From NCBI GenBank assembly GCA_036496605.1, contig DASXKV010000025.1:1-64000 (forward strand): a stretch of DNA of 64,000 nucleotides, read 5' to 3'. This DNA comes from Gemmatimonadaceae bacterium. GTDB taxonomy: Bacteria; Gemmatimonadota; Gemmatimonadetes; Gemmatimonadales; Gemmatimonadaceae. Below are positions 1 through 7,627 of the stretch, one piece after another (position 1 is the first letter of the stretch; each line of letters begins with the position of its first letter). Made by a program: the position numbers and the translations under genes. The notes under the pieces were generated by a model, which was not told the DNA's origin, searched no databases, and saw only the letters and a list, made by a program, of their open reading frames with translations.

Positions 1-17
1 CCCCGATGAAGCTCATT

Positions 18-440
18 CCAATTTTGGGATCTTCCGCGAATTTCGGGATGATCCCTTCAGGAGGGGAAAGTGGCCGCTGAAGCCGCTGACACGGCGCTGA
101 AGCCGCTGACAATCTCCTCTGGATGGCAGCGCACACGCACCAGGTCAGATTGTTTGTCTTTGCTTAAGTGCGCCGATGAGCTCCGATCGGTCATGGAAAC
201 TTCCCAAAACATTTAGAACGCATCGACACCGGTGCGAGGACCTCGCTGCGCAGACGGAACACATCAGCGGTGTCAGCGCGTGTCAGCGGCTTCTGCGGCC
301 CCCACCACTCTGCGCGTCGCGACTCTCCCAGAAATGCCGGAAGAACCCAATTTTGGGATCTTCCGCGAATTTGGGAACGGTTGAGGTCAGCAGGGCCGCT
401 GAAACCGCTGACACTGCGCTGAGACCACTGACTCGCTCCT
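18..440. repeat. Imperfect direct and inverted intergenic repeats
   Basis: The first 700 bases contain no convincing gene; the open frames here lack a ribosome-binding site and family signal. Two imperfect direct copies of about 95-100 bp are visible at 18-118 and 347-440. Each starts with CCAATTTTGGGATCTTCCGC and ends with a run of GCTGAAGCCGCTGACA-type units. Between them, at 264-297, lies an inverted copy of the CCGCTGACAC-rich part. The arrangement allows alternative hairpins. It differs in sequence from the 17-bp element found further right. Nothing else was recognised between 1 and 700. Confidence 0.7.
339..364. other. Strong hairpin inside the repeat region
   Basis: GGAAGAACCCA at 339-349 pairs with TGGGATCTTCC at 354-364 with a single mismatch and a 4-nt loop. 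There is no T-run after it on either strand, so it is not a typical intrinsic terminator. It sits at the junction of the inverted copy and the second direct copy of the repeat. Confidence 0.5.
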
Positions 441-712
441 CAGCACCGACGGCTCCATATCCCCATGGAGCTGCTGATTCTTTGTTCAAAATGCCTCTGG
501 ACGCTTCCAACGACATGGGAAACCTCCGGACGCACTCACAAGTGCAAAAGATGATCAGTTGGGGCGCAAAGCTGCCCCTGCACGCGAAGGCCATCAGCGG
601 TGCGCTAACGGGCTTCGCAGTTTCTGTCCTAGGGCAAAGCACCCTTGGCGAAACGGATCCTTCGCCCCGCGCGTCGACAATCGAGGACTAATTCACGAGA
701 AGGAGGCGGACA

Positions 713-1147
713 ATGCGCTCGCTTTTGGTCGCCGGGCTGATTCTGATCATCGCGCCGCAGGTTCGCGCGCAAGATTCACTTCCTCGGTTCGCGCTCAACG
801 GGCATCGCGCCGGCGAGACAAGCGCTGCCGGAGAACCGTGGACTGAGTGCAGGAAACTGGACGACGTAACGCAAATGTGCGCGAGGGAAGGCGAGGCAAT
901 AGGCAGCATGAAGCTCGACGCCGGCTACCTCTACAGGAACGACCGGCTCTCCATGATTCATATCAAGGCCGATTCCGGGGCGGCATTTGATCCCCTGCTC
1001 GCGACGTTGACCAAGCGCTACGGCGCGCCGCGCGCGCTAAGACGCGGTAAGGGCTTTGACTATGCGCAGTGGCTGTTCAAAGATGGACGCCTGCACCTGA
1101 CACGAACTGGCACACTCGTCATCGCGCAATTCGCGGTGGGAAGATGA
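713..1147 (+). CDS. Hypothetical secreted protein
   Basis: A 144-aa protein that I do not recognise. Residues 1-19 form a signal peptide (hydrophobic LLVAGLILIIAP, then Ala-Gln at the cleavage site). The mature part has two Cys (about 46 and 56) that could form a disulfide, and a C-terminal half of alternating beta-type residues (TLTKRYGAPRAL, YAQWLFKDGRL). An AGGAGG box about 8 nt before the ATG fixes the start. The gene is followed 17 bp after its stop by the first 17-bp repeat element. Export to the periplasm is inferred; function is unknown. Confidence 0.75.
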   Translation: MRSLLVAGLILIIAPQVRAQDSLPRFALNGHRAGETSAAGEPWTECRKLDDVTQMCAREGEAIGSMKLDAGYLYRNDRLSMIHIKADSGAAFDPLLATLTKRYGAPRALRRGKGFDYAQWLFKDGRLHLTRTGTLVIAQFAVGR

Positions 1148-1164
1148 GCAAGAGCGAAATGACC

Positions 1165-1355
1165 AAACGGCGCGAAGTCCCAAACGACGCGAAGTCCCAT
1201 ACTGCGCCAGTTCCCATACGGCGCTGAGTTCCATACAGCGCGAGGTCCCAAACGACGTTTAACGACGTCCGGGACTTCGCGCCGTCTGGGACTTCGCGCC
1301 GTCCGGGACTTCGCGCCGTCCGGGACTCAGCGCCGTTCGGGACCTCGCGCCGTTC
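1165..1355. repeat. 17-bp unit inverted-array element, copy 1
   Basis: Five head-to-tail 17-bp units of the type AAACGGCGCGAAGTCCC (1165-1249) are followed by a 21-nt centre (1250-1270, core AACGACGTTTAACGACGT). Five units in the opposite orientation, GGGACTTCGCGCCGTCC type, follow (1271-1355). Degenerate partial units flank both ends. The two arms are reverse complements, so either DNA strand or an RNA copy can fold into a long hairpin. The unit length is not a multiple of three and no ribosome-binding site is present, so it is non-coding. It lies between two genes of the same direction, starting 17 bp after the first stop codon. Confidence 0.9.
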
Positions 1356-1489
1356 GGGCTCTTCAAATTCAAAATTGACGCCGAGGGGCACTGTTAGTCG
1401 ACATCGATCAGCGTACGCGCCGCCGATCGAACCTTTCGCTAGGCTGAATCGTAGGAACAGTGTCACGAGAACATCGAAATGGAGACGTC

Positions 1490-2398
1490 ATGTTGATTGC
1501 TCGACGAAGCGCGGGTTGCGTCGCCCTCTGCTTGCTCGCCAGTGCCCGCGCGTGGTCGCAGGCGCCGGCACACCAGGAAGGCATGGCGGGAATGGATCAC
1601 GCCGCGATGGGACCGGTCTCAGCGCAGGCGCAGCATCAGATCGCGGAGGTTGCCAAGGCGATGCAGGCCCTCGCCGTCCCGACGGCAGCGGCAACCGCCG
1701 GGTTCAAACCTGTGTTCGGCTGGATCCCTACGATGGGCGTGCACTGGGTCGATGAGAGCCGCATGGTGAAGGACAAGCAAAGCGATCTGGCGGCCCCGAA
1801 TAACCTCATGTTCTCGAAGATCAACGGACGCGATTCGCTGGTCGGCGCGGCATACGCGTATATCACGCCCGTGGCCGACACCGTACGGCCGGCGCTCTTC
1901 GACGGCAAGCCGCCATGGCACCAGCATGAGGATCTGGCGCCGCCGGGCGAAACGCTCGTCATGCTTCATGTCTGGTTCGTGCCATCACCCGACGGCCCAT
2001 TCGCGGGCACCAACCCGAACCTTCCATTTTGGGCTGCTGGTCTCGCGGCGCCCGAGGCGTCGCGGATGCACGACGCGATGTTCAACTCGCTGGTACGGCG
2101 GGCCGGGCTCGGTATCGCGGAGGTGACCGATACCCTTTCGATCTTCCCACGGATGGCGCGTCGCGCCGACATCCAGGTGGCGGTTCAGCCGTATCGCGAC
2201 TCGCTTCGGGCGATCATCCCGGAGCTGCTCGCCGCGCAGCGGGCCAAAGACGTCGCGCGTTGGGACCGCGCCGCCGAGCGGGCGGCCGCGCAATGGGACT
2301 CCGTCTATCAGACGTATCTGGCGCACGCACCCACGCCGCTGGCCAGGCAGCGCATGGAGAAGCGCGTGGCAATGCTGCTCGGCGAGCACACACACTGA
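1490..2398 (+). CDS. Secreted His/Met-rich protein, possibly metal-associated
   Basis: A 302-aa protein when started at the ATG at 1490. That start gives a clean signal peptide (LIARRSAGCVALCLLASARA, cleavage near SQA) with GGAGA upstream; a start 30 nt earlier would bury the signal. Just after cleavage comes a Met/His stretch (MAGMDHAAMG) like the low-complexity heads of copper-associated periplasmic proteins. A central core contains HQHEDLAPPGETLVMLHVWF and PDGPFAGTNPNLPFW. I do not recognise a named domain with certainty. The gene is bracketed on both sides by 17-bp repeat elements, and the convergent neighbours encode LVIVD and DUF305 proteins. A metal-handling role is inference only. Confidence 0.75.
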   Translation: MLIARRSAGCVALCLLASARAWSQAPAHQEGMAGMDHAAMGPVSAQAQHQIAEVAKAMQALAVPTAAATAGFKPVFGWIPTMGVHWVDESRMVKDKQSDLAAPNNLMFSKINGRDSLVGAAYAYITPVADTVRPALFDGKPPWHQHEDLAPPGETLVMLHVWFVPSPDGPFAGTNPNLPFWAAGLAAPEASRMHDAMFNSLVRRAGLGIAEVTDTLSIFPRMARRADIQVAVQPYRDSLRAIIPELLAAQRAKDVARWDRAAERAAAQWDSVYQTYLAHAPTPLARQRMEKRVAMLLGEHTH

Positions 2399-2413
2399 TC
2401 GGGTGAGTCTTTT

Positions 2414-2705
2414 AAAGGCGCGAAATCCCGAACGGCGCGAAGTCCCGAACGGCGCGAAGTCCCGAACGGCGCGAAGTCCCGAACGGCGCGAAGTCCCAAA
2501 CGGCGCGAAGTCCCGAACGGCGCGAAGTCCCGAACGGCGCGAAGTCCCGAACGGCGCGAAGTCCCAAACGACGTTAAACGTCGTTCGGAACTCAGCGCTC
2601 TTCGGAACTCAGCGCTCTTCGGAACTCAGCGCTCTTCGGAACTCAGCGCCGTTTGGGACCTTGCGCAGTATGGGACCTGGCGCCGTTCGGGACTTCGCGC
2701 CGTTA
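2414..2705. repeat. 17-bp unit inverted-array element, copy 2 (largest)
   Basis: Nine left units (the first is 16 nt; then 2430-2565 in exact 17-nt register, most reading GAACGGCGCGAAGTCCC) are followed by a centre at 2566-2586 containing the perfect palindrome AACGACGTTAAACGTCGTT. Seven units in the opposite orientation follow (2587-2705). The right arm holds variants (GGAACTCAGCGCTCTTC repeated three times). The element fills the gap between two convergent genes: it starts 15 bp after one stop codon, and its last base coincides with the stop codon of the other. Open frames across it encode only a translated repeat and are not genes. Confidence 0.92.
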
Positions 2706-4532
2706 CTTCGACTTCGCGGCTAGACGACGGATTTCCGACGCCATCGTCTTCACGCGCGCCGAGTCCTTGGCACCCTTCGCGTCAGCGTCCACCTGCCGCG
2801 CGAGCTTGTTGAGAGACGCGGCCCGCGCCGCGCCGCTCTGCTTCTCCGCTGCATCGAGCGAGCTGGCAATCGCCGACGTCTTGTCGCTCGTTAGGCCGTC
2901 GTTGCGCACGAGCTGGTCGAGGTACGAGCGCACTACTGGGAACGCCGCCGGCCACGCGACCTTCGGCTGACTCTGCGGGTTGTACTCCTTCAGCGTCACC
3001 AGCTTTGCGGCGGCGATCTCGTTCGCCGAGAGCTGCGCGCTTGGCGTCAGCTCATAGACGTCGAACCCTCGGTCGAGCTCCGACGAGTAGATCATCCCGT
3101 TCCAGTAGTACGCGCCCCATGAGCCGCCGATCGTGTAGCGTGAGCGCTCGCTCGCCTTCGACGTGTCGGCCGGCTCGTCGATCGGACCGCGATCGTAGTA
3201 CGCGATCTCGGTCGGGTGGTCGGTGTCCGTGAAGTCCATGACGTCCACGCCACCCTGGTACCAGCCCTGCACGTAGAGGTCGCGTCCCGGCACCGGTATG
3301 ATTCCCCCGTTATGCGAGACGCAGTTCTCCTGCGCGGACTGCGCGGTGGGAAGCTTGAAGTAGGAGCGCTGCGTCAACTTCTTGTTGTCTGCGCTCGCGG
3401 TGACGATCGTGTTGCCGCCCAGCTCCATTATGCTGCCGGCCTGGCACATCGGGCCCGTGCCACCGCCCCACTCGTCGGTCCAGAGGGTCTTCTTACCGTC
3501 GTTGCTGAACCCGGCGGTGTGCCGGCCCTGGAAGTTGTTGGTGTCGGTAATGGCCGACAGCCGCACCGGCTTCTCGGGGTTCGAGATATCGACCATGATG
3601 GCGTAGCTCGAGCACGCCGCGGCAAGCAGGTGCATCGCCGGGTAGGCCGTCACGTCGTGACAGTTGCGCGGGCCCGTGTGCAGCGGGTCAGGGGCGCCGT
3701 TAGGCGCGCCGGCTTGGGCTGCACCCCGCGGTCGGCGGCGGCTGTCCGGCGGAGCGCAGAAGGTGACGCAAGTTGGCGATCCCTCGAGGCCCGTGAAGAT
3801 TCGCGCGCCCGGGATCACCGCGGCCCGCTCTGGGTGGTCGAGCGGCACCTTGATGATGTCGAGTTGGTAGAGCGAGTTCGTTGGGTCGGCGGGGTCCGTG
3901 CCGTTCTTGCACCCGGCTAGCTCCGAGTCCGGCCGCGCGGCCTGCTGCCCCGACACGTAGATGTAGATGATGTTGGGATCCGTCGGGCTCGGGATGACGG
4001 TGTGGGTGTGTGAGCCTTTGCAGGTCTGCACGTTCTTGATCAGCTTGGGCGCGTGCGGGTGGGAGACGTCGTAGATGCGCACGCCCGCCATGTGGTCCTT
4101 CGGGTCCTGCACGCCGCCCTTGGCGCAGTCAGTGCGATTGCCCGCGCCCTCGGCGGAGAGAAACAGCAGGTTGCCAATGATCGACGGGTCGCCTTGCGAC
4201 GTGATGCACTCCACGACCGACGCGACGACCGGCTTGGCCGGATCGCTCACGTCCCACACCGTGAAACCGGCGAAGTTGCCTTGGTACACGAAGTGGCCGT
4301 CGCCGAACGCCAGGTCGGAGTTGATGAACGCCAGGCCGCGCGAGCTGTCGAACTGCGCCGGCTTCGGCGAGAACGACACGAGGCGCATGTTGCTCGCCGC
4401 GACTCCGGCGTCAAACCGGCCCGGCTTGAGATTGCTCCGCGGGTCGGCGGCGCTCGGATAGCTCTGCGCCGACACGAGCGCCGGCACGGCGAGGGTCGCG
4501 ATGAGGCTTATCAGCCTGCTTGCACTGCGCAT
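2703..4532 (-). CDS. LVIVD-repeat secreted protein
   Basis: A 609-aa protein when started at the ATG at 4532, which gives a signal peptide (SRLISLIATLAVPALVSA) and has GGAG about 9 nt upstream; the frame is open further but that stretch is not protein-like. The body carries repeated blade-like segments typical of LVIVD proteins (FTVWDVSDPAKPVVASVVE; VRIYDVSHPHAPKLIKNV; VDISNPEKPVRL; VDVMDFTDTDHPTEIAYYD), which are predicted beta-propellers of unknown substrate. Two Cys-rich spots (VTFCAPPDS, AAACSSYAI) are present. The C-terminal 100 residues are Ala/Lys-rich and helical. It lies about 100 nt downstream of the DUF305 gene on the same strand, so they are probably co-transcribed. The stop codon overlaps the end of the repeat element. 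Confidence 0.88.
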   Translation of the reverse strand: MRSASRLISLIATLAVPALVSAQSYPSAADPRSNLKPGRFDAGVAASNMRLVSFSPKPAQFDSSRGLAFINSDLAFGDGHFVYQGNFAGFTVWDVSDPAKPVVASVVECITSQGDPSIIGNLLFLSAEGAGNRTDCAKGGVQDPKDHMAGVRIYDVSHPHAPKLIKNVQTCKGSHTHTVIPSPTDPNIIYIYVSGQQAARPDSELAGCKNGTDPADPTNSLYQLDIIKVPLDHPERAAVIPGARIFTGLEGSPTCVTFCAPPDSRRRPRGAAQAGAPNGAPDPLHTGPRNCHDVTAYPAMHLLAAACSSYAIMVDISNPEKPVRLSAITDTNNFQGRHTAGFSNDGKKTLWTDEWGGGTGPMCQAGSIMELGGNTIVTASADNKKLTQRSYFKLPTAQSAQENCVSHNGGIIPVPGRDLYVQGWYQGGVDVMDFTDTDHPTEIAYYDRGPIDEPADTSKASERSRYTIGGSWGAYYWNGMIYSSELDRGFDVYELTPSAQLSANEIAAAKLVTLKEYNPQSQPKVAWPAAFPVVRSYLDQLVRNDGLTSDKTSAIASSLDAAEKQSGAARAASLNKLARQVDADAKGAKDSARVKTMASEIRRLAAKSK

Positions 4533-4633
4533 CGGGAGGGACTCCAGTGAGTGGTGATGAATGCGCCGCGCGGGGTTGGGGCCCCGCGCGCTTCCAATAA
4601 AACTGCTCTGCGCAGCAGAGCCGCGTCGGTGCT

Positions 4634-5254
4634 TCACTTCGCCGGGAGTTGCGTGAGCAACCTCTGCATGATGCCGATCTCTGTAGTTTGCGCCGTGACG
4701 ACATCGTTCGCGAACACGTTCACGTCGACGTCCTGTCCAGCGAGTGAGACGTTGAACAGGTCATCCACCATCTTCAGCGCGCCGGCGTGATGCTGGATCA
4801 TGAGGCGGAGGTACGCGCGGTCGAAGTCGACTCCCTTGGCCGCGTCGAGCTCCTTGATCTGCGCCGCCGTCAGCATGCCCGCCATCATCACGTTGTGCCA
4901 CGACGACGTATCCGGTGCGAATTGTTTGTTACGCGAAAGCCAAGCCTGCATGATGTGAATCTCCGGCAGCTGCGATTGATCAATTTTGTTCGAGAGTTTC
5001 AGCACCTGCGGATTGGCGTTGTGCGACTCGGCCATTCGCGACATGACGATCGCCTGAGAGTGGTGCGCGATCATTCCCTGCATGAACTCGACGTCGGCCT
5101 TGGTGTACAGGGCGCCTTTCGGGATCGTGATCTCGTGAGCCATGTCCATGCCGCTCATGGCCGTCGTGCCGCCATTCTGGGACAGCGCGAGCGACGGGCC
5201 GCCGATCAACATGATAAAGAGCACGAGTGCACCGGCGACGCATTTGGTCGTCAC
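4634..5254 (-). CDS. DUF305 family protein
   Basis: A 206-aa protein with a GTG start preceded by AAGGAGG. Residues 1-26 are a signal peptide. After a Met-rich head (AMSGMDMAH) come the two hallmark DUF305 motifs, MIAHHSQAI (61-69) and MIQHHAGAL (152-160), on a predicted ferritin-like four-helix bundle. DUF305 proteins often occur beside copper-resistance genes, but the exact role is unsettled. It is the first gene of a probable two-gene unit with the LVIVD gene. A half-copy of the 17-bp element lies in its upstream region. Confidence 0.9.
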   Translation of the reverse strand: MTTKCVAGALVLFIMLIGGPSLALSQNGGTTAMSGMDMAHEITIPKGALYTKADVEFMQGMIAHHSQAIVMSRMAESHNANPQVLKLSNKIDQSQLPEIHIMQAWLSRNKQFAPDTSSWHNVMMAGMLTAAQIKELDAAKGVDFDRAYLRLMIQHHAGALKMVDDLFNVSLAGQDVDVNVFANDVVTAQTTEIGIMQRLLTQLPAK

Positions 5255-5367
5255 GACGACCTCCTTCAGTCAGTCTGCTCGACGAGAGCGAGTGTGGATG
5301 GGCCCCAAGGAACCGGCGATACGATACGGCGTATCGAGTGAGAGGACTAGATGTGGGGCTATCCTCG

Positions 5368-5430
5368 CGACGGCGCTGAGTTTCAAACGGCGCGAAATCC
5401 GAAACGGCGCGAAGTCCCAAACAGCGGCGC
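5368..5430. repeat. 17-bp unit element, copy 3 (half element)
   Basis: Three consecutive 17-nt units of the left-arm orientation (5368-5384, 5385-5401, 5402-5418; the last is AAACGGCGCGAAGTCCC) and a degraded fourth unit AAACAGCGGCG. Neither the palindromic centre nor the right arm is present. It lies 114 bp upstream of the DUF305 start codon and looks like a remnant or a seed of the full element. Confidence 0.85.
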
Positions 5431-6200
5431 AGCAGGCCGAAAGAACGACACCGAGATCAGCGGCAGAGAAAAGGACGCGAACCCGTGAGCAGGCGATCGC
5501 ATGGAGAGTTGCCGTGGCCTAGGGAGTCCCCAAAACGGTGACCAGCCGACAGCGTGACTGCACGCATCGCGTTCATATCGCCACTTGCATTCGCGAACTG
5601 CGTGTTCGCCAACGCGGACACGGGCTGTCGCCGACCGCGTCATACATGAATGTGCCAGAGCTCTGGAATTATCTGGGGCCTGCGAATCCCCCAGTGCTGG
5701 CGCTGATCGCAAGAGTCAAAGCGCTCGACGTCAGCGTCACTCCTAACACTCCATGCGTTCGCGCAGCGGTACGGATTGGCCTATTTCGAATCCGCTCCGC
5801 GGGACTCCACGGAAGCCAAGATTCCCTGAAGAATCCAGTGCTGCCACCACCTCGCGTTTCGAGGGCCCTGACGCGGGGCGCGGTCATTCTCGGCAAACCG
5901 GCCGGAATCCCGATAGCGACATGGGCGGCGAACCGTTCGCTGGCCTAACGTGGCGTGCGCTTTCATCGCGCCAGTCCAACCATCGAGCCGCCAAGCGCGC
6001 TGAATGCCTCCGCGCGCGCTCTGTCCACTCCGGTGATCAGCGCACCGTCCTCGACTCAGGTCAAAAGTTGGTGATTCAGGGCACGTACGTGCTTGTCGCG
6101 ACGCGGCGCGGATCTTTCTAGATGTTGCGGCGTCTCAGCAAGGTGAAGCCGCCGCTGGGTTGGAGCGGCCGGGTGCACAAACGCCGAGTTGGAGGAGCAA
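5431..6200. other. Gene-free stretch
   Basis: About 770 bases without a convincing gene. Open frames exist on both strands but have no ribosome-binding site, no recognisable domain and low-complexity Arg/Ser-rich translations typical of spurious frames in high-GC DNA. One copy of the GCCTAACG octamer is at 5943. Nothing else was recognised. Confidence 0.6.
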
Positions 6201-6662
6201 ATGCGAAAGTTGATGGTTCTAGCAACAGTCGCGACGATCGCCAGTGTGGGCATGGTTGCAAACGCTGGAGCGCAGGTGTACTACCCGAACACTTCCAACA
6301 CGCCGTCGCGAGTGCAGGGCCGGTCCGGCTATCCTTCGTCGTATCCGGGTTACCCGCAGCAGCAGTACCCGCAGTACCCGACCACCTCGCAACGTCATCA
6401 TGCGAAGAAGCATCACGCGAAGAAGGATCGCGATGGCGACGAGGACGACAATGGTCGCTGGGGCGACAATGGCGGTCAACACGACAATGGTCGTCATAAC
6501 GGCTTCGACCACAGCCGGCACTACGGGTACGGCACGAACAGGAACGGACTGCCATCTCGCGGCAACGAACATGATTCAGGCGCGCGAACGCGCGGCCGTT
6601 CGGGCCAGGATCGCGAGGACAGGCCGAATCGCGATTGGCGGAATCGGGTTGACCGGAACTGA
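6201..6662 (+). CDS. Secreted low-complexity His/Asp/Arg-rich protein
   Basis: A 153-aa protein when started at 6201 (MRKLMVLATVATIASVGMV, signal peptide ending NAGAQ), with GGAGGAG just upstream. The mature protein has a Pro/Tyr/Gln segment (YPGYPQQQYPQYP), a basic His/Lys patch (RHHAKKHHAKKDRDGDEDD) and an Asn/Gly/Arg/Asp tail. It has no Cys and no recognisable fold and is probably intrinsically disordered. A periplasmic or surface location is inferred; no function can be assigned. Confidence 0.7.
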   Translation: MRKLMVLATVATIASVGMVANAGAQVYYPNTSNTPSRVQGRSGYPSSYPGYPQQQYPQYPTTSQRHHAKKHHAKKDRDGDEDDNGRWGDNGGQHDNGRHNGFDHSRHYGYGTNRNGLPSRGNEHDSGARTRGRSGQDREDRPNRDWRNRVDRN

Positions 6663-6677
6663 CGATCAGCACTCGAG

Positions 6678-7418
6678 TCAGGTGCCCGATGGTAGGAGAT
6701 CGACCGATGTGGACGTAACGGGCGCCACGGGCACCTGCCGCGCACTGAAGACGAGGCTCAGGTTGTCCGCCGGACCGTAGATCGTAAGGCCATAGAACGT
6801 TGCTCGGCCGAGATCATCCGTAAGGAGACTGAGCGAACCACCGAGGATGTGAGTAAAGCTGTCGCCGATTGCCGCTACGGCCACGACCACGTTCGCTTGT
6901 GGCACATCGTTCCCGAATCGGTCGACGAGGCGGAGCACCGGTTGAGAGATGAGTGGAGTACCTGATACGGCGACTCTGTCGGGTTCTACCACTATGGAAA
7001 GCGCCGCGACGGCGTCCGGAATCGCTTTCGCGTGAACCGTCGCAACGATTGGGCTAATTGCCTCGCCTCTCGGGACGCTCACGTCGAGTGTCATCAGGTC
7101 GGCGGCCACAGGGGGCATGGTCCACGTCGTCAGAGCTACGCCGCCGTTGTCTGTCGTCGCTTGTGCGGGCTTGACGTTGCCATCACCGGCCATCGGCATA
7201 AATGTCACCGTCACTCCGGGAACAGCCCGATTACTGGCGTCGGTCACTTTCACGACGATCGGTGCGGATAACGCCGTCGCAACTGTCCCCTGCTGCGCGT
7301 CGCCGCTCACGACCACCACGTTCGCGGGAGGACCGGGGGGTTTTGGACTCTGATCGCTGCACCCGACGATGGCAGTTGAGCAAATTAGAACGCTTGTGAC
7401 CGTTCGACGAAAGGACAT
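6678..7418 (-). CDS. Lipoprotein with bacterial Ig-like (Big_1) domain
   Basis: A 246-aa protein when started at 7418 (MSFRRTVTSVLICSTAIVGC; lipobox IVGC gives Cys20). Residues 28-115 resemble an invasin/intimin Big_1 domain (NVVVVSGDAQQGTVATALSA, VTDASNRAVPGVTVTF, ATTDNGGVALTTWTM). A second similar segment (LRLVDRFGNDVPQANVVVAV, LTDDLGRATFYGLTI) follows. It is likely anchored in the outer membrane and acts as a structural or adhesive domain; the partner is unknown. It converges on the upstream secreted-protein gene with only 15 bp between stops. Confidence 0.82.
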   Translation of the reverse strand: MSFRRTVTSVLICSTAIVGCSDQSPKPPGPPANVVVVSGDAQQGTVATALSAPIVVKVTDASNRAVPGVTVTFMPMAGDGNVKPAQATTDNGGVALTTWTMPPVAADLMTLDVSVPRGEAISPIVATVHAKAIPDAVAALSIVVEPDRVAVSGTPLISQPVLRLVDRFGNDVPQANVVVAVAAIGDSFTHILGGSLSLLTDDLGRATFYGLTIYGPADNLSLVFSARQVPVAPVTSTSVDLLPSGT

Positions 7419-7627
7419 TGCACGACTCCCAGTGTCGGAGTTGCGTCGCTCACTCGCCGCGACGGTCTCGGCGCGAAGTCGCTCAGCAGGATGATGTACG
7501 GCCTCAGAAACCAATCCACGTTGTCGTGAATTTGGTTTCCGCGATTGATGCTCTACTCATCTGCCTCCGTTTGGCGTGACGAGTGGGACTCAGCACGCCT
7601 TTCGACGGCTGCTTTCCGATGCGACAA

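Noticed and set aside
176-691. 171-aa frame in the left-end repeat region
   Set aside because: It crosses the repeats and hairpin, lacks a ribosome-binding site and has no protein-like composition.
2414-2705. CRISPR array
   Set aside because: The 17-nt units are contiguous without spacers, the array reverses orientation in the middle, and no cas gene is present.
2403-2723. Open frame through the 17-bp element encoding a regular 17-residue repeat
   Set aside because: The periodic peptide is only the translation of a 17-nt DNA repeat, all three frames are similarly open, and there is no ribosome-binding site. The same applies to frames at 1037-1466, 4980-5420 and 38436-38673.
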